Assembly: GCA_045652815.1 (NCBI GenBank)
Contig: JAZOLH010000043.1
Span: 1 to 7,337, forward strand
Source: UMGS755 sp045652815
Lineage (GTDB): Bacteria > Bacillota > Clostridia > UBA1381 > UBA9506
DNA length: 7,337 nucleotides
Reading direction: 5' to 3'
Numbering within the stretch: the first letter of the stretch is position 1; every line of letters begins with the position of its first letter. The notes under the pieces are model-generated. The model saw only the letters and a list, made by a program, of their open reading frames with translations, was not told the origin of the DNA and made no database searches. Shown here one piece after another: positions 6,239 through 7,337 of this stretch. Both the position numbers and the translations under genes were made by a program.

Positions 6239-6460
6239 ATGGCAGAGAAAAAAAGTTTTGAAAAAACAATGGAAGAACTGGAACAGGTTGTTGAAGCCTT
6301 AGAGGCAGGACAAATTGAACTGGATCAGGCGCTCGTTCTCTTTGAAAAAGGGATTAAACTTTCCAAAGCTTGCCAAAAGATTTTAGATCAGGCAGAGCAG
6401 AAAGTCACCCGCCTGACCGAAACTGAAGACGAGACCGTGACAGAGGAAGCCTTTGTCTAA
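6239..6460 (+). CDS. xseB: Exodeoxyribonuclease VII small subunit
   Basis: At 73 residues this has the typical length and pattern of XseB. It has two long amphipathic helices, FEKTMEELEQVVEALEAGQ (7-25) and then LDQALVLFEKGIKLSKACQK (28-47), ending in a charged tail. The SFEKTMEELEQVVEALE opening and the LFEKGIKLSKACQ segment are the family hallmarks. XseB binds in several copies to the catalytic subunit XseA to form exonuclease VII, which cuts single-stranded DNA from both ends into oligonucleotides. It has no catalytic residues of its own. In many bacteria xseA precedes xseB, often in nusB-xseA-xseB-ispA order. Here trmL takes that place, while the downstream link to ispA is kept. Confidence 0.93.
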   Translation: MAEKKSFEKTMEELEQVVEALEAGQIELDQALVLFEKGIKLSKACQKILDQAEQKVTRLTETEDETVTEEAFV

Positions 6461-6473
6461 AATATAGCCCCCT

Positions 6474-6481
6474 TAGGAGGT
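6474..6481 (+). promoter_or_regulatory. Strong ribosome binding site of ispA
   Basis: TAGGAGGT lies 4 bases before the ATG at 6486 and matches the 16S rRNA 3' end almost fully, predicting efficient initiation. It lies in the 25-base gap after xseB. Confidence 0.85.
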
Positions 6482-6485
6482 AATT

Positions 6486-7337
6486 ATGGAATTTTTAACT
6501 GAATTTGAAGCGAAAATTAATTTAGCCAACCAATCTTTGCAGAAGTACTTTGTTAAACAGGAAAACCATCAGGCATCTATCTATGATGCGATGGAATACA
6601 GCCTGTTTTCAGGCGGCAAACGAATTCGTCCTGTTTTATGTGCAGCCTGCGCTGAACTGTTTGGCGATCCTGAAGATGCCATGCCCTTTGCATGTGCTAT
6701 CGAAATGATTCATACTTATTCACTCATCCACGACGATCTGCCCTGTATGGATGATGATGACCTGCGCCGCGGCAAGCCTACCAATCACATTGTGTATGGT
6801 GAAGCAAAAGCGGTTTTGGCAGGTGATGCGCTGCTGAACTTTGCTTTTGAAACTGTTTTAAAACACTCAAAGGTGAGCCCTGCGCTGACTTTGGAAGGTC
6901 TTAAAATGATTGCCGAAGCCTCCGGTACAGAAGGTATGATTGGTGGTCAGGTGATTGACCTTGAATCTGAAGGCAAAGCCATTGATGCTGTAACCCTGAT
7001 GTCAATGCACGTACATAAAACCGGTGCGCTGATGATGGCGCCTGCTAAAGTGGGTGCGCTGATTGGCGGCGGCACGAAAGAAGATGTTCTCAATATGGAA
7101 AAATTCGCTCGTTATTTAGGCGTTGCATTCCAGATTAAAGATGACATTTTGGATGTTGAAAGTTCAACAGAAGTGCTGGGTAAACCCGTAGGCAGTGACA
7201 AGGCTAACGAAAAAACAACCTTTGTGACTCTGTATGGTTTGGAACAGTCTAAAAAAATGTTGGAAGACTATACCAACAAGGCCATTGAAACCTTGGAAGA
7301 GTATGGCGAAAAAGCCGAGTTCTTGCGTGAACTTTCT
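6486..7337 (+). CDS. ispA: Farnesyl diphosphate synthase / short-chain polyprenyl synthase (3' end outside window)
   Basis: The frame is open from ATG 6486 to the last base, giving 284 residues without a stop; family members are usually about 290-300, so only a few residues are missing. It is an all-helical trans-type prenyltransferase that condenses isopentenyl diphosphate with allylic diphosphates. Motifs: FSGGKRIRPVL (41-51, isopentenyl diphosphate binding), first Asp-rich motif DDLPCMD (83-89) followed by DDDLRRG, GGQVIDLES (153-161), HKTGALM (177-183), FQIKDDILD (215-223) with the second Asp-rich motif, and KPVGSDKANEKTTFVTL (233-249). The two extra residues in the first Asp-rich motif together with Tyr78 five positions before it fit the bacterial (type II) farnesyl diphosphate synthase. 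Geranylgeranyl activity cannot be excluded by reading alone. It directly follows xseB, a common bacterial pairing. Confidence 0.95.
   Translation, partial: MEFLTEFEAKINLANQSLQKYFVKQENHQASIYDAMEYSLFSGGKRIRPVLCAACAELFGDPEDAMPFACAIEMIHTYSLIHDDLPCMDDDDLRRGKPTNHIVYGEAKAVLAGDALLNFAFETVLKHSKVSPALTLEGLKMIAEASGTEGMIGGQVIDLESEGKAIDAVTLMSMHVHKTGALMMAPAKVGALIGGGTKEDVLNMEKFARYLGVAFQIKDDILDVESSTEVLGKPVGSDKANEKTTFVTLYGLEQSKKMLEDYTNKAIETLEEYGEKAEFLRELS

Noticed and set aside
1..7337. Mobile elements, CRISPR arrays, tRNA/rRNA genes, riboswitches, toxin-antitoxin or phage genes
   Set aside because: None seen: nearly all bases are in eight ordinary genes, and the longest intergenic gap is 51 bases.

Overview
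The window is a compact, single-strand stretch of chromosome from what looks like an anaerobic Firmicute of the class Clostridia. The evidence is the lon-engB (ysxC) gene pair, strong AGGAGG-type ribosome binding sites before nearly every gene, mid-range base composition (roughly mid-40s % GC by eye), and protein sequences that read like the Bacillus/Clostridium versions of each family. The genus cannot be fixed from the sequence alone.

Layout: eight genes, all on the + strand. (1) The C-terminal part of a large SMC/Rad50-like ATPase of the YhaN/SbcC type, cut by the left edge. (2) metY, a PLP-dependent O-acetylhomoserine sulfhydrylase-family enzyme. (3) A 51-base gap with a perfect 13-bp stem-loop that ends just before the lon ribosome binding site. 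(4) lon, a complete ATP-dependent protease. (5) engB, a ribosome-assembly GTPase. (6) A fumarylacetoacetate hydrolase (FAH) superfamily enzyme of the FAHD1 type. (7) trmL, a SPOUT tRNA 2'-O-methyltransferase, probably starting at TTG. (8) xseB, the small subunit of exonuclease VII. (9) ispA, a farnesyl diphosphate synthase, cut by the right edge just before its expected stop.

Gaps between genes are 18, 51, 9, 0, 19, 12 and 25 bases, so there is no gene-free stretch over 300 bases. The arrangement suggests one or a few polycistronic transcripts. The only intergenic space with visible structure is the one before lon. The genes are mostly housekeeping: DNA end processing (ATPase, XseB), sulfur amino-acid synthesis (MetY), protein quality control (Lon), ribosome and tRNA maturation (EngB, TrmL), isoprenoid precursor synthesis (IspA), and one small-molecule hydrolase/decarboxylase of unknown substrate. 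They do not form one pathway.

I found no mobile element, CRISPR array, RNA gene or defence island, and no convincing novel system. The observations most worth a second look are the lon leader stem-loop that could compete with the lon ribosome binding site, a perfect 10-bp hairpin with a GAAA-type loop inside the lon coding sequence, xseB without xseA beside it, and the FAH-family gene lying between two RNA-related genes.
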